Counted from the stretch's first letter, positions 51,390-61,226 are shown. The stretch: 64,000 nucleotides of DNA from PGYR01 sp048267165 (GCA_048267165.1 JBLWYD010000005.1:57260-121259), one strand, 5' to 3'. Notes: a model not told the origin generated them from the sequence alone. Program-made: numbers and translations.

Positions 51390-53366
51390 ATGAAATTGTT
51401 ATTCCGTTCTGTTTTACTGTTTATATTTGCAAGTAGTTACCTGTTCTCATTTCAAGCTAGTAATGAAGATTTGAATTATAAAAGGCATTCTAAAGAATCA
51501 AGAGTTCAGCACTCTAGCCAAGAAACACATGTTAATGAATTTGTAAAGCATAATAGTCAAGTATCTATTAATTCAATTTCAGCAACAGCAAATATAGTTG
51601 CAGATGTAACAGATTCATTGACTCTAGTTGCTATTTACAATGCAATGGGTGGCGAGGAATTTTGGACTATAAAGACTAATTGGTTGACGGACGCTCCATT
51701 AAATACTTGGTACGGAATTACTTTAAACGAAGATGGAAAAGTCTCTGAAATACTGCTGGATGAGAATAACATAACTAGCACTATTCCTACAGAGCTAGGC
51801 AACCTTACCGAATTGGTTTATCTTTCATTATGGGATAATAAACTAAGCGGTTCTATTCCCAAAGAGCTTGGTAATCTTAGCAAACTGAAAGAACTATACT
51901 TAGGGTTCAATCAACTAACAAGTGGAATTCCGGCAGAGCTATTCCAGTTAGACGAACTTGAAACTCTGAACTTAAGAAACAATTTTCTAAGTGGCCCAAT
52001 ACCAAGTGAACATGGCACTCTAGGTAGTTTGAAAAATATACTATTAGATAACAATCAGCTAAGCGGTACTATTCCCAAAGAGCTTGGTAGTATTACTAAT
52101 TTAGAAATATTAAGTATTGCCAATAATGAGCTCACTGGTTCAATACCCCCTGAATTAGGTTCATTAGCCAATTTAGATGGTATGAGTTTATCCGAAAATC
52201 GACTTACTGGTGAACTACCTAAGGAACTCGGAAATCTTAGTAATATCACTGAATTCAATTCATTTGACAACCAACTGAGCGGCTCTATTCCTAAAGAACT
52301 CGGTAATCTTAGCAAACTAACAATTCTAACATTGCATCTGAATCAGTTAACTGGCCCTATCCCAGCCGAGCTAGGTAGTATGACGGAATTAGTCGAACTA
52401 CATTTATGGGGTAATAATCTCAATGGATCAGTCCCCAAAGAACTAGGTAAGTTAGAAAGGATCTCGTATATCTATTTATATGATAATGAACTTAGCGGGT
52501 CAATACCTAAAGAGTTGGGTAACCCAATTTACTTACAAGAACTTAGATTAGACAAGAATCAACTAAGCGGCTCAATACCTAAGGAGTTAGGTGATTTAGG
52601 ATTTTTAGATATATTAAATGTTCAAAACAATCACTTAGAAGGGGAACTCCCCGAATCATTTCTAAAACTTAAATCATTAACTCGGTTATCACTTTTCGAT
52701 AATCAACTTGATGGTGGATTAGAAAACCTACCTTCACATCAAATGCTTGAAATTAGATTAGAAAATAATAAATTTGATTTTGCGGACTTCAACAAAGTAA
52801 ATATAAAATCAGTTAGTTACTTGTATGAACCCCAAGACTCACTTGGCGAGCAAGAGATAATAATTCTAGAAGGAGGTGAAGAGTACACTCTTTCATCAGC
52901 AACGGAACACGTTGATGGCAATATATATAAATGGTTCAAAGATGGTCAAGAAATACAAGAACAAACTAGTACTCACTTAACTATAACAGATGCTCAAATA
53001 GCGGACTATGGTGTTTATACTTGTACAGTAACTAACGAGATAGCACCATTGCTTACATTGTATAGAGCTACTGTATCATTAACATCTGGCAACACGGCAA
53101 GTGTAAATCCTTTCGTCAAAATCACAAATGAGTTCAATGTTTACCCTAACCCAGCAAGAGATTTTGTTACTATTGAATTTAGTAATTCTGAGTCAAAAGG
53201 AAGCATTCAGATATTAGATCTATTGGGAAGTGAAGTGATGAGTTTAGACATCAGCAACGAAACATTAGTTAATATTGATGTATCTAAATTCGCAAATGGC
53301 TACTATAATATTGTTATAAATTCGGGTGATAAGAATTACTTTCAACCGCTATTTGTGAATAGGTAA
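51390..53366 (+). CDS. LRR-Ig-T9SS surface protein
   Basis: 658 residues from the ATG at 51390 (GGGGAAAG upstream); a longer TTG start at 51339 adds an unlikely leader. Order: signal peptide, about a dozen 24-residue plant-type LRRs (consensus LGNLSKLxxLxLxxNxLSGSIPKE, about residues 110-420), an Ig-like domain with the YKWFKDGQEIQ ... DYGVYTCTV marks, and a C-terminal T9SS sorting domain at 576-658 (FNVYPNPARDFVTIEF ... NGYYNIVI ... FVNR). A surface binding protein. The LRR subtype differs from that of the lipoprotein at 23396. Confidence 0.88.
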   Translation: MKLLFRSVLLFIFASSYLFSFQASNEDLNYKRHSKESRVQHSSQETHVNEFVKHNSQVSINSISATANIVADVTDSLTLVAIYNAMGGEEFWTIKTNWLTDAPLNTWYGITLNEDGKVSEILLDENNITSTIPTELGNLTELVYLSLWDNKLSGSIPKELGNLSKLKELYLGFNQLTSGIPAELFQLDELETLNLRNNFLSGPIPSEHGTLGSLKNILLDNNQLSGTIPKELGSITNLEILSIANNELTGSIPPELGSLANLDGMSLSENRLTGELPKELGNLSNITEFNSFDNQLSGSIPKELGNLSKLTILTLHLNQLTGPIPAELGSMTELVELHLWGNNLNGSVPKELGKLERISYIYLYDNELSGSIPKELGNPIYLQELRLDKNQLSGSIPKELGDLGFLDILNVQNNHLEGELPESFLKLKSLTRLSLFDNQLDGGLENLPSHQMLEIRLENNKFDFADFNKVNIKSVSYLYEPQDSLGEQEIIILEGGEEYTLSSATEHVDGNIYKWFKDGQEIQEQTSTHLTITDAQIADYGVYTCTVTNEIAPLLTLYRATVSLTSGNTASVNPFVKITNEFNVYPNPARDFVTIEFSNSESKGSIQILDLLGSEVMSLDISNETLVNIDVSKFANGYYNIVINSGDKNYFQPLFVNR

Positions 53367-53407
53367 ACAAGTATCACAACTAAATATTAACTATAGAACT
53401 AGAGATT

Positions 53408-53737
53408 ATGGACTTAAAACAAATAAGCAACACAACTGTAAAAAATGCTATTGAAGCACTACAAGCTAATGATTTAACATTATGGTATTCCTACTTCACG
53501 TATGATGCTATTTTTACTGATGATGGAAATAAGAAAGACTTTAAGTCATTTTGTGATAATGCTTTTGACAAAAAAGAAAAATTCCTGAGTATTGACAAAA
53601 TTGAGAATGATGGTAAAGATATAGCAGGTGATTTCTATGCGGGACAATGGGGAACCTTTAACGTCTATTTTAACTTTCATATCAACTCTGTAAATAAAAT
53701 TAATAGATTAGATATAGGTCAAAGTAGCAAAAAATAA
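53408..53737 (+). CDS. NTF2-like small protein
   Basis: 109 residues, cytoplasmic. The N-terminal helix VKNAIEALQANDLTLWYSYFTYDAIFTDDGN and beta strands GQWGTFNVYFNFHINSVNKI match the NTF2/SnoaL fold. It is only distantly similar to the 37996 protein, so probably not a recent paralogue. Substrate unknown. It is 41 bp after the LRR gene and ends at a strong terminator. Confidence 0.72.
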   Translation: MDLKQISNTTVKNAIEALQANDLTLWYSYFTYDAIFTDDGNKKDFKSFCDNAFDKKEKFLSIDKIENDGKDIAGDFYAGQWGTFNVYFNFHINSVNKINRLDIGQSSKK

Positions 53738-53744
53738 TTACTTT

Positions 53745-53785
53745 AAAAACAGACCTAGTTGATATAATTAACTAGGTCTGTTTTT
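53745..53785. terminator. Bidirectional Rho-independent terminator
   Basis: AAACAGACCTAGTT (53747-53760) pairs with AACTAGGTCTGTTT (53770-53783) perfectly; flanking A and T runs serve both the NTF2-like gene and the convergent ATPase gene. Confidence 0.92.
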
Positions 53786-53812
53786 AACTTGAACTAAACT
53801 ATTGTATGAGAT

Positions 53813-54994
53813 TCATTCTAACAACAGATTTGGGTCTATCGCTAAAAACTCTTGCCAGCTCATACCACTATCGTTTATAAGTATGCTCTTATATACATTG
53901 TATTGTTTTATAAATTTCTCCATACCCGAATGCTTGCTAGTAGAGTATGACTTGACCTCGATCGCTACTAATTTCTTTCCATTTGTAATTACGAAATCTA
54001 CTTCCGAATTCGACTCATTCCAATATTGTAACTTATAGTTATCAGTGGAGTATGCCAATAGATGTGCCCCAACTGCTGACTCTATTACTCGTCCCCTTAG
54101 CATTGGGTTTATTGTGAATTCCTTCCACGTCATTGGTGATTGAGCTGTTAGTAATGCGTTATTATAGACCTGAAATTTGGGACTAGAGCTACGTACTTTT
54201 AGCTGATTGGTAGAGTATTTCTCTAGTCCAGTAAGCAAACCCGCTCCACTAAGTAAACTTAGATAATGCGATAATGTAGTCGTGTTACCAGCGTCTTGCA
54301 ATTGACCCAGTATCTTGTTGAATGAGAGTATCTGTGAGGAGTACTGCCCACCCAATTGGAATAGATTTCTGAGCAATTTGGGCTTGTATATTAGCTCCAT
54401 TTGCAGAATATCTTTGGAAACTGTAGTCTCTATAAGCGAGTTGTTTATGTAGTCACGCCAACGCTTTTCGTTTTTTATCATATCCGCTGCACCGGGGTAA
54501 CCTCCGAAGTAGGCGTATTGTTCGGGAGTGAAGTCGAAGGCATCTCGCATTTCTGTATAGCTCCAGTGCGGTATTGGTATCGTCTCGAACCTACCCGCTA
54601 GTGATTCGCTCAACCCTTTGTCTATCAGTAAACTAGATGAGCCAAGAAGTATTACTTTAAGGTTTGTCTCATTGTATGAGTCCTCATCCCAATATTTTTT
54701 AACTACTTCGCTCCAATTTTTTATCTTCTGGATTTCGTCAATTATTAGGAGATGTTCATTGACATCCGACGATTTCAGTTTTAACCGTGCAGATTGCCAT
54801 ATTTGCTCTAACCATAGTGGAGATGATTCATTGTCAGCAGTTACATACTCCGAAGGGTATTTGTATTCTTTCATTAACTGCCTGACTAATGTAGTTTTAC
54901 CTACTTGTCTGGCACCCAGCATAACTTGGAGGAACTTCCGTTTTTCCTTTATTCTCTTATATATTTTCTTGTAATGTGCTCTTTGGTAACTCAT
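53813..54994 (-). CDS. AAA+ ATPase with C-terminal DUF4143 nuclease-like domain
   Basis: 393 residues from ATG at 54994 (TTG at 55003 also in frame). AAA core: FLQVMLGARQVGKTTLVRQL (Walker A at about 27-35), HLLIIDEIQKI (Walker B), VILLGSSSLL sensor, RFETIPIPHWSYTEM. A middle winged-helix part follows. The C-terminal DUF4143 domain carries SEVDFVITNGKKLVAIEVKS, a PD-(D/E)xK-like core (D, E-x-K). Such genes are common and of unknown function, often linked to mobile or defence loci. Four 22-bp direct repeats lie directly before the start. Confidence 0.9.
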   Translation of the reverse strand: MSYQRAHYKKIYKRIKEKRKFLQVMLGARQVGKTTLVRQLMKEYKYPSEYVTADNESSPLWLEQIWQSARLKLKSSDVNEHLLIIDEIQKIKNWSEVVKKYWDEDSYNETNLKVILLGSSSLLIDKGLSESLAGRFETIPIPHWSYTEMRDAFDFTPEQYAYFGGYPGAADMIKNEKRWRDYINNSLIETTVSKDILQMELIYKPKLLRNLFQLGGQYSSQILSFNKILGQLQDAGNTTTLSHYLSLLSGAGLLTGLEKYSTNQLKVRSSSPKFQVYNNALLTAQSPMTWKEFTINPMLRGRVIESAVGAHLLAYSTDNYKLQYWNESNSEVDFVITNGKKLVAIEVKSYSTSKHSGMEKFIKQYNVYKSILINDSGMSWQEFLAIDPNLLLE

Positions 54995-55080
54995 TTTACT
55001 CAATTCTAAATGATATTTTACTCAAATCTATGAGTTATTTTACTCATTTCCTAATGATATTTTACTCAATTCATTTCTAT
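54993..55080. repeat. Four 22-bp direct repeats (iteron-like) at the DUF4143 gene start
   Basis: Units 54993-55014, 55015-55036, 55037-55058 and 55059-55080 each begin with identical ATTTTACTCA and vary in the last 12 bases. The array is exactly periodic and unit 1 includes the ATG of the ATPase (as CAT on the plus strand). It spans the start region and immediate upstream DNA. Confidence 0.92.
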
Positions 55081-55255
55081 CTTGATAAAACATTATCTGA
55101 TATTGAGACGTTTTCACTTCGACGTTACTCTGAACAAGCAATACGCAGATAAAAGATTCAAATAGAATTATTTTCCCTTTCTCTAGATTATTTACTAAAT
55201 TGCAATAATAAATAGAAGACATTAGAGTCTTTTAATAAAACAATAGAAAAGTATT

Positions 55256-55573
55256 TTGAAAATAGTTTCCATTATATTGCTAATTCTGATTACAACATTT
55301 GTCGCATTCCCTTGTACAGATAGTCATGATGATGAATTCGAAAATCACTCGGAATATAGCATGGTGGATTGCAATGACACTCACTCGGACGTAGTTCCAC
55401 ACGAAGAAACTTGTACCCCCTTTTGTATGTGCAATTGCTGTAGTACACAACTAGTAGAAGACCAAACTCAAGTAGATTTTATTCTAGAATATACGATGAC
55501 TGAATGTCAAGTGCATACTTTTGCAACTATTGACCAATACATACAACCCAAAGTAACACCCCCCAAATCGTAG
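55256..55573 (+). CDS. Small exported Cys/His-rich protein, DUF6660-like, of metal-efflux operon
   Basis: 105 residues. N-terminal signal-like helix (KIVSIILLILITTFVAFPC), an acidic His-rich middle (DSHDDEFENHSE, CNDTHSDVVPHEETC) and a Cys cluster CTPFCMCNCC. Start is TTG at 55256. The pattern fits DUF6660-type proteins encoded just before CusA-type pumps in Bacteroidota; the name is recalled, not searched. Cys and His suggest binding of Cu, Zn or a similar metal in the envelope. It sits 83 bp before the pump gene in the same direction. Confidence 0.68.
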   Translation: MKIVSIILLILITTFVAFPCTDSHDDEFENHSEYSMVDCNDTHSDVVPHEETCTPFCMCNCCSTQLVEDQTQVDFILEYTMTECQVHTFATIDQYIQPKVTPPKS

Positions 55574-55656
55574 TATAACACCCTAACATCGCATCACTGC
55601 GACGCTTTAGCTGATATAATAATTCACATATTTATTTATAGCAATAGGTTAGTTAT

Positions 55657-58600
55657 ATGATTAACAAAATTATTGATTTCTCAATTGAGAATCGCATTGC
55701 TATCGGTGCACTGACAATAGTCCTAATAGTGGCTGGTATATGGAGCATGAACAAAGTTCCTATAGATGCAGTACCCGATATAACGAACAATCAAGTTCAA
55801 ATAATAACACAAGCCCCAAACTTGGGGACGGTAGATATAGAGCAATTCGTGACTTTTCCAGTCGAATTGGAGCTGTCTAATCTACCCGGAGTAATCGAGA
55901 TTAGATCTATTTCTAGATTTGGTCTATCGGTGGTTACAGTCGTTTTCGAAGATGATATGGGGACATATCTTCCTCGTCAATTAGTACAAGAAAAACTGGA
56001 AACCGTTAGGGCGGAAATCCCCATGGACTTCGGCTCACCAGCTATGGGGCCTATTTCAACTGGTCTAGGCGAGATATACCAATACACTCTAGAAGTTGAA
56101 CCCGAGTATAGAGAAAAGTATTCGCTTACTGATTTACGTTCTTTCCAAGATTGGATAGTCCGCCGCCAAATGGCGATGGTACCCGGTGTAGTCGAGGTAA
56201 ACGGCTTCGGTGGTAATATTAAGCAATACGAGATTGCCATTCACCCTGAAAAGCTGAAATCTATGGGCTTGACTATAGCCGATGTATTTACTGCGTTGGA
56301 GAAAAACAACGAGAATACTGGTGGTGCTTATATAGTCAAAAACCATCAAGCGAATTTCATTCGTGGCGAGGGGCTAATCCGTAGTCTAGATGATATACGT
56401 ACTATTAGAATCAAAAATATGAACGATATTCCTATCTACATTAGTGACGTAGCTGATGTACAGATGGGGAAAGCAGTTCGTTATGGTGCATTCACCAAAA
56501 ACGGTCAGGGCGAAGCCGTAGGTGGTATGGCGCTTATGCTCAAAGGCGATAACTCCAATGACGTAATAGAAAACGTAAAAGAGCGAGTTGTACAAATACA
56601 ATCGTCTCTACCAAAAGGTATAAAGATAGTACCTTTCTTAGATAGAAGTGAGCTTATAGAAGAAACAACTTCAACTGTCTTCACTAATCTGATAGAAGGT
56701 GGGTTGATTGTTATCTTTGTTTTAGTTCTATTCCTTGGTAATTGGCGAGGTGGACTGATAGTAGCTTCTACTATTCCGCTTTCATTGCTGTTCGCATTTA
56801 TCCTTATGAATTGGCTCGATGTATGGGCTAATCTGATGAGCTTGGGAGCGATTGACTTCGGTATTATAGTCGATGGAGCTGTGATAATAGTAGAAAGCAC
56901 TGTCTTCGGTATAACCCAGAAGATTAAGAAATCGAAAGAGCAGATCACTCCAAATGATATGAAAGCAATAGCGAAGGATTCATCTAAGAAGATGATGAAC
57001 TCAGCATTTTTCGGGCAACTGATTATACTAATAGTATTCATACCTATACTTTCATTAGAGGGTGTAGAAGGCAAGATGTTCAAGCCAATGGCACTTACAT
57101 TTGGTTTTGCAATGCTCGGAGCTATGATACTATGTTTGACCTATGTACCGATGATGTCTGCTACTTTCCTAAAGTCAAATGATAAGATTAGCTTCGGTGA
57201 TAAAATAGTCAAGAAACTGGAAAATTGGTATGGAGCTATGCTTGGCTTTGTACTTAAGAAAGCAAAGTTATTCGTAGTTATAGTAGTCGCAACTTTAGGT
57301 TTTTCAATCTATATTTTCGGGCAATTAGGTGGGGAGTTTATCCCACAATTGGACGAAGGCGATTTGGCATTCCACGTTATACTGAAACCCGGTTCGTCGC
57401 TCGAAGAAGCAATAATAGCATCTACCAAAGTAGAGAATCTACTACTGAAAAAGTTCCCAGAAGTGAACGACGCTATGACTAGATTCGGGGTAGCAGAAGT
57501 ACCTACTGACCCAATGCCAATGGAGATTGGAGATTGTATAGTGAAGCTGAAACCAAGAGACGAGTGGACTTCTGCAAGTTCTAAAGATGAGCTAATAGAG
57601 AAGATGAAGGCAGAATTGCAGTCGATTCCTGGGATAAACTATGAGTTCACTCAGCCAATAGAAATGCGGTTCAATGACTTGCTGACTGGTGTTAGACAAG
57701 ATATCGCAATTAAGATATTCGGTGAAGACCTAGACGTACTAGCTAAAAAAGCACAAGAAGTGAATGACCTAATACAAGGAATTGACGGTATCGGGGATAT
57801 GTCAGTGGAAGCAACTACAGGGCTATCACAGATTTCTGTGAAGTACAATAGACAGAAAATGGCTCGCTATAATTTGGATATTTCTGATTTGAATAATACA
57901 CTGAAAACAGCTTTTGCTGGCGGTACAGCCGGAGTAATTTTCGAAGGTGAAAAACGGTATGATATGGTAGTCCGATTGGACGAGAGCGTTAGGACTAATA
58001 TAGATGATATACGATATCTGTACGTGAATACTCCAGACGGCACACAAGTCCCACTATCAGAGGTCGCGGAGATAGAGTACAATGACGGGCCTATGCAGAT
58101 AAGCCGTGATAATACTAATCGTCGAGTTTATGTCGGTATCAACGTACGCGATAGAGATATAGAATCATTAGTTAAGGAAATACGAGCAAAGTTAGATGCT
58201 GAACTAGAGCTTCCCGTTGGCTACAATATAGAATACGGCGGTGCATTCGAGAATCTGGATAGAGCAATGAATAGATTGAAAGTAGTAATACCAGTGGTTC
58301 TATTACTAATCTTTATTCTGATATACTTCGCATTAAAATCATTCAAATATACATCACTTATTTTCTTTGCAATCCCTTTCGCAGCAATCGGTGGAGTGCT
58401 ATCACTTTGGATGCGAGATTTACCGTTTAGTATATCTGCAGGTGTCGGGTTCATCGTACTATTCGGTGTGGCTGTCCTCAATGGATTAGTGCTTCTCAAT
58501 GGTTTTGAAGAACTAAAAGAAGAATATGGCAACGACATAAACAAACGAATAATGAAAGGAACTAAGCGAAGAGTAAGACCAATCCTCCTAACAGCACTGA

Positions 58601-59985
58601 CGGATATATTGGGGTTCTTCCCTATGGCAGTGAGTATGTCGTCAGGTGCAGAGGTGCAACGTCCACTTGCTACGGTTGTAATAGGCGGTCTATTTACTTC
58701 TACATTGCTAACGCTGTTCCTATTACCAATTATGTACCGATGGGTGGAAACTAGAAAAATGAATCCTAATCCAAAATTAGTTGCAACAGCTATTGCACTT
58801 ATTGCTCTTATTATATTCGGTAGCAATAGCACTTACGCTCAGAGCTATGATGCGAAAGCGATAACTATGGAAGAAGCAGTTAAGTTAGCCAGAGATCATT
58901 ACCCTCAGCTAAAGATAAAAGAACACTCGATTACAAAAGCTAGTAAACTAGGTAAGAAGAGCTTAGATTTCGGTCAGACGCAAATCTTCACTAGTGTGGA
59001 AGAGGCAGGCAATGGTAGCTCAGGTGTTCAGAGCGTCATTGGATTCGGTCAGAACAACATAGATATTTTCGGCTCATTTGCAAAAAGTGACTATTACGAA
59101 TCGCAAGAGAAACTAGCACAAATAGATTATAACTTAAGCGAGCTACAACTATCACAGCAAGTCTCTAACGATTGGATGAAAGTAGCTGCCGCTATTAGGC
59201 ACTATGATTTCTACCGACAATTTGATTCATTATTCGTAGGTATTCGCAAAACGAATTCTGCTAGATATGAAGTGCAAGATATTTCGGGATTAGAGTATTC
59301 GATTACCAAATCGAAATCAAACGAAATAGCCAATCAACTTCAAATATCTAAAACGGAAGTGGAGCAATCTATTATCCAGCTGAATAAGTGGTTACCCGAT
59401 GATAATATGTACATTGCTAATGCTTATACTAGCATCGATAATCTAGAAACAACGGACTTGGAATTGAATCAATCTCATCCACTTCTGGAATACTATAAGC
59501 AGAATATAGCAGTAAGCCAATCACAATTAGATATGAGCTACAGCGAGCTGTATCCCAAAATATCTGGAAACTATGCTATACAAGATATACAAGGACAATC
59601 GGGGTTCTATTCGTACCAAGTAGGTATATCATTCCCACTTATATTCAACACCGTATCGGGTGATATAGGCGCTGCCGAGCAAGAATTTATAATAGCCGAG
59701 CAGACTCTAGAAATGAAGGAAATGGAGTTCAACGCGAACTACAAATCGCAATTACTCGAGATGAAAAAATGGGAAACTTCATTCAAATATTATGAAAATG
59801 AAGCGATGCCATTAGTGATTGATATAAAGGAAAAATCTTTCCAACGATATCAGAATGGTGCTATAGACTATATGGACTTTGTACAAAGTATAAGAGAAGT
59901 CATAGACATAGAAGCAAACTACATAAATGCGATGAAGAATTATTATAATTCTTACCTCAATCTAAAATATTACACAAATAAGTAA
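55657..59985 (+). CDS. cusA: CusA/CzcA heavy-metal RND efflux pump fused to a TolC-like outer-membrane factor
   Basis: 1442 residues. Residues 1 to about 1030 are an HME-type RND pump: IDAVPDITNNQVQIIT opening, twelve membrane helices, and the helix-4 signature GAIDFGIIVDGAVI (D400, D406), which relays protons. Residues about 1040-1062 form a hydrophobic segment ending NSTYAQ that looks like a leftover signal peptide. Residues about 1065-1442 are a TolC-like outer-membrane efflux protein (MEEAVKLARDHYPQLKIKE, two coiled-coil halves). So pump and exit duct are one chain. Substrate most likely Cu(I), Zn or Co. Followed by the adaptor gene after 11 bp. Confidence 0.92.
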   Translation: MINKIIDFSIENRIAIGALTIVLIVAGIWSMNKVPIDAVPDITNNQVQIITQAPNLGTVDIEQFVTFPVELELSNLPGVIEIRSISRFGLSVVTVVFEDDMGTYLPRQLVQEKLETVRAEIPMDFGSPAMGPISTGLGEIYQYTLEVEPEYREKYSLTDLRSFQDWIVRRQMAMVPGVVEVNGFGGNIKQYEIAIHPEKLKSMGLTIADVFTALEKNNENTGGAYIVKNHQANFIRGEGLIRSLDDIRTIRIKNMNDIPIYISDVADVQMGKAVRYGAFTKNGQGEAVGGMALMLKGDNSNDVIENVKERVVQIQSSLPKGIKIVPFLDRSELIEETTSTVFTNLIEGGLIVIFVLVLFLGNWRGGLIVASTIPLSLLFAFILMNWLDVWANLMSLGAIDFGIIVDGAVIIVESTVFGITQKIKKSKEQITPNDMKAIAKDSSKKMMNSAFFGQLIILIVFIPILSLEGVEGKMFKPMALTFGFAMLGAMILCLTYVPMMSATFLKSNDKISFGDKIVKKLENWYGAMLGFVLKKAKLFVVIVVATLGFSIYIFGQLGGEFIPQLDEGDLAFHVILKPGSSLEEAIIASTKVENLLLKKFPEVNDAMTRFGVAEVPTDPMPMEIGDCIVKLKPRDEWTSASSKDELIEKMKAELQSIPGINYEFTQPIEMRFNDLLTGVRQDIAIKIFGEDLDVLAKKAQEVNDLIQGIDGIGDMSVEATTGLSQISVKYNRQKMARYNLDISDLNNTLKTAFAGGTAGVIFEGEKRYDMVVRLDESVRTNIDDIRYLYVNTPDGTQVPLSEVAEIEYNDGPMQISRDNTNRRVYVGINVRDRDIESLVKEIRAKLDAELELPVGYNIEYGGAFENLDRAMNRLKVVIPVVLLLIFILIYFALKSFKYTSLIFFAIPFAAIGGVLSLWMRDLPFSISAGVGFIVLFGVAVLNGLVLLNGFEELKEEYGNDINKRIMKGTKRRVRPILLTALTDILGFFPMAVSMSSGAEVQRPLATVVIGGLFTSTLLTLFLLPIMYRWVETRKMNPNPKLVATAIALIALIIFGSNSTYAQSYDAKAITMEEAVKLARDHYPQLKIKEHSITKASKLGKKSLDFGQTQIFTSVEEAGNGSSGVQSVIGFGQNNIDIFGSFAKSDYYESQEKLAQIDYNLSELQLSQQVSNDWMKVAAAIRHYDFYRQFDSLFVGIRKTNSARYEVQDISGLEYSITKSKSNEIANQLQISKTEVEQSIIQLNKWLPDDNMYIANAYTSIDNLETTDLELNQSHPLLEYYKQNIAVSQSQLDMSYSELYPKISGNYAIQDIQGQSGFYSYQVGISFPLIFNTVSGDIGAAEQEFIIAEQTLEMKEMEFNANYKSQLLEMKKWETSFKYYENEAMPLVIDIKEKSFQRYQNGAIDYMDFVQSIREVIDIEANYINAMKNYYNSYLNLKYYTNK

Positions 59986-59996
59986 GAGAAATAGAA

Positions 59997-61181
59997 ATGA
60001 AAAAATTAATTTTAATATTATTGGCGATAGTGTTTGTTTCTTGTTCCAATGACCAGAGCAAAGACCCACACGCAGACCACGCGCACGGTGAAGTAGCAGA
60101 CGCTGCTCATCCGCACGATGATGATGTACTAGAAATAGAGAAAAAAGTGTTCGAGTCTATGAATATTGAATTCGATACTCTAAATGGAAGAAATCTGAGT
60201 GAAGCAGTTTATGCAACTGGTCATCTTCGTTTACCTCCGAATAATGAAGCTACAGTAACGGCTATGGTAGGTGCTAATATCAAAGATATTAGAGTCATAG
60301 AAGGCGATAAAGTGAGTAAAGGTCAGACATTAGTTGTTATGCATCACCCAAATCTGATAGAGCTGCAAACTAACTTCATTGAGTTAGCGAGCGAGTTAGA
60401 ATACTTAGAAACAGAATACGAAAGACAGAAAAAATTATTCGAAATGGATGCAAATTCGGGCAAATCATTTCAGAAAGTGAAGTCAGAATTTATGTCGAAA
60501 AAAGCGAGGTACAATGGCGAAAAGAAGAAGCTACAAATGCTGAGTATTAGTGTAGAAAATGTACTCAAAGGAGAAGTGTCTGAAAGCATAGCTATCAAAA
60601 GCCCAATCCCCGGTTACGTGACTAAAGTAGCCGTTAGGTCTGGGCAGTACATAAACCCGAATGATGAGATACTCAGCATAGTTAACAATGACCATATTCA
60701 CGCTGATCTTATGATATTCGAAAAAGACGCGATGAAAGTAAAAAAAGGTCAACAAGTACGATTCATCACTGAGTTTATACCTGGCAAAGAGATGAACGCT
60801 GTTATATATTCTGTCGGGAAAGTCTTCGAAGAGAACCCAAAAGCTGTGCATATACACGCTGAGATAAAGGATAACAAAGACGGACTAATACCGGGGATTT
60901 ATATAAAAGGTACTATACTAATCGATTCGGCAAAAGTGAACGCATTACCTGAATCCGCACTAGTAAGAGACGGCAAGGACTTCTACGCTTTCGTTTACGA
61001 AGGTACAGATGATGAGCACGTACAACTCCGCCGAGTAAAAGTAATCACAGGGCTAATCAAAGATGGTTGGGTTGAAGTAAAGAGTATTTTGAGTAATGAT
61101 AAAGTGATTAAAATTGCTCAAACTCAAGCCTACTTCCTCCAAGCAGAAATGGGTAAAGGTTCTGCTGGTCACGATCACTAA
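59997..61181 (+). CDS. cusB: Metal-efflux RND periplasmic adaptor, His-rich lipoprotein (CusB/CzcB-like)
   Basis: 394 residues. Lipobox FVSC (Cys16), then a His-rich stretch (23-43, with DPHADHAHG and HPHDDD) likely to bind metal, then the membrane-fusion-protein order: barrel-sandwich (AMVGANIKDIRVIEGDKVSKGQTL), helical hairpin (about 120-190), second half of the sandwich (IKSPIPGYVTKVAVRSGQYI) and beta-barrel with closing domain. It links the pump to the TolC part, here within one protein partner. Operon partner of the RND-TolC gene; a terminator follows. Confidence 0.92.
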   Translation: MKKLILILLAIVFVSCSNDQSKDPHADHAHGEVADAAHPHDDDVLEIEKKVFESMNIEFDTLNGRNLSEAVYATGHLRLPPNNEATVTAMVGANIKDIRVIEGDKVSKGQTLVVMHHPNLIELQTNFIELASELEYLETEYERQKKLFEMDANSGKSFQKVKSEFMSKKARYNGEKKKLQMLSISVENVLKGEVSESIAIKSPIPGYVTKVAVRSGQYINPNDEILSIVNNDHIHADLMIFEKDAMKVKKGQQVRFITEFIPGKEMNAVIYSVGKVFEENPKAVHIHAEIKDNKDGLIPGIYIKGTILIDSAKVNALPESALVRDGKDFYAFVYEGTDDEHVQLRRVKVITGLIKDGWVEVKSILSNDKVIKIAQTQAYFLQAEMGKGSAGHDH

Positions 61182-61200
61182 GTCTTATATTAACTCACAG

Positions 61201-61226
61201 GCCCTCTGATAATCAGGGGGCTTTTT
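61201..61226 (+). terminator. Rho-independent terminator of the metal-efflux operon
   Basis: GCCCTCTGA (61201-61209) pairs with TCAGGGGGC (61213-61221) with one wobble, followed by five T. Confidence 0.82.

Noticed and set aside
56505..57083. Long antisense open frame opposite the RND pump (192 codons)
   Set aside because: Composition mirrors the pump gene, no recognisable domain, no start context; a shadow of a real gene.
58221..58832. Antisense open frame opposite the RND pump (203 codons)
   Set aside because: Shadow frame; the plus-strand RND membrane helices here are unambiguous.
55657..59985. RND-TolC fusion as an assembly artefact from a missing stop
   Set aside because: The fused layout is known in this phylum, both parts are in one frame without disruption, and the linker looks native.
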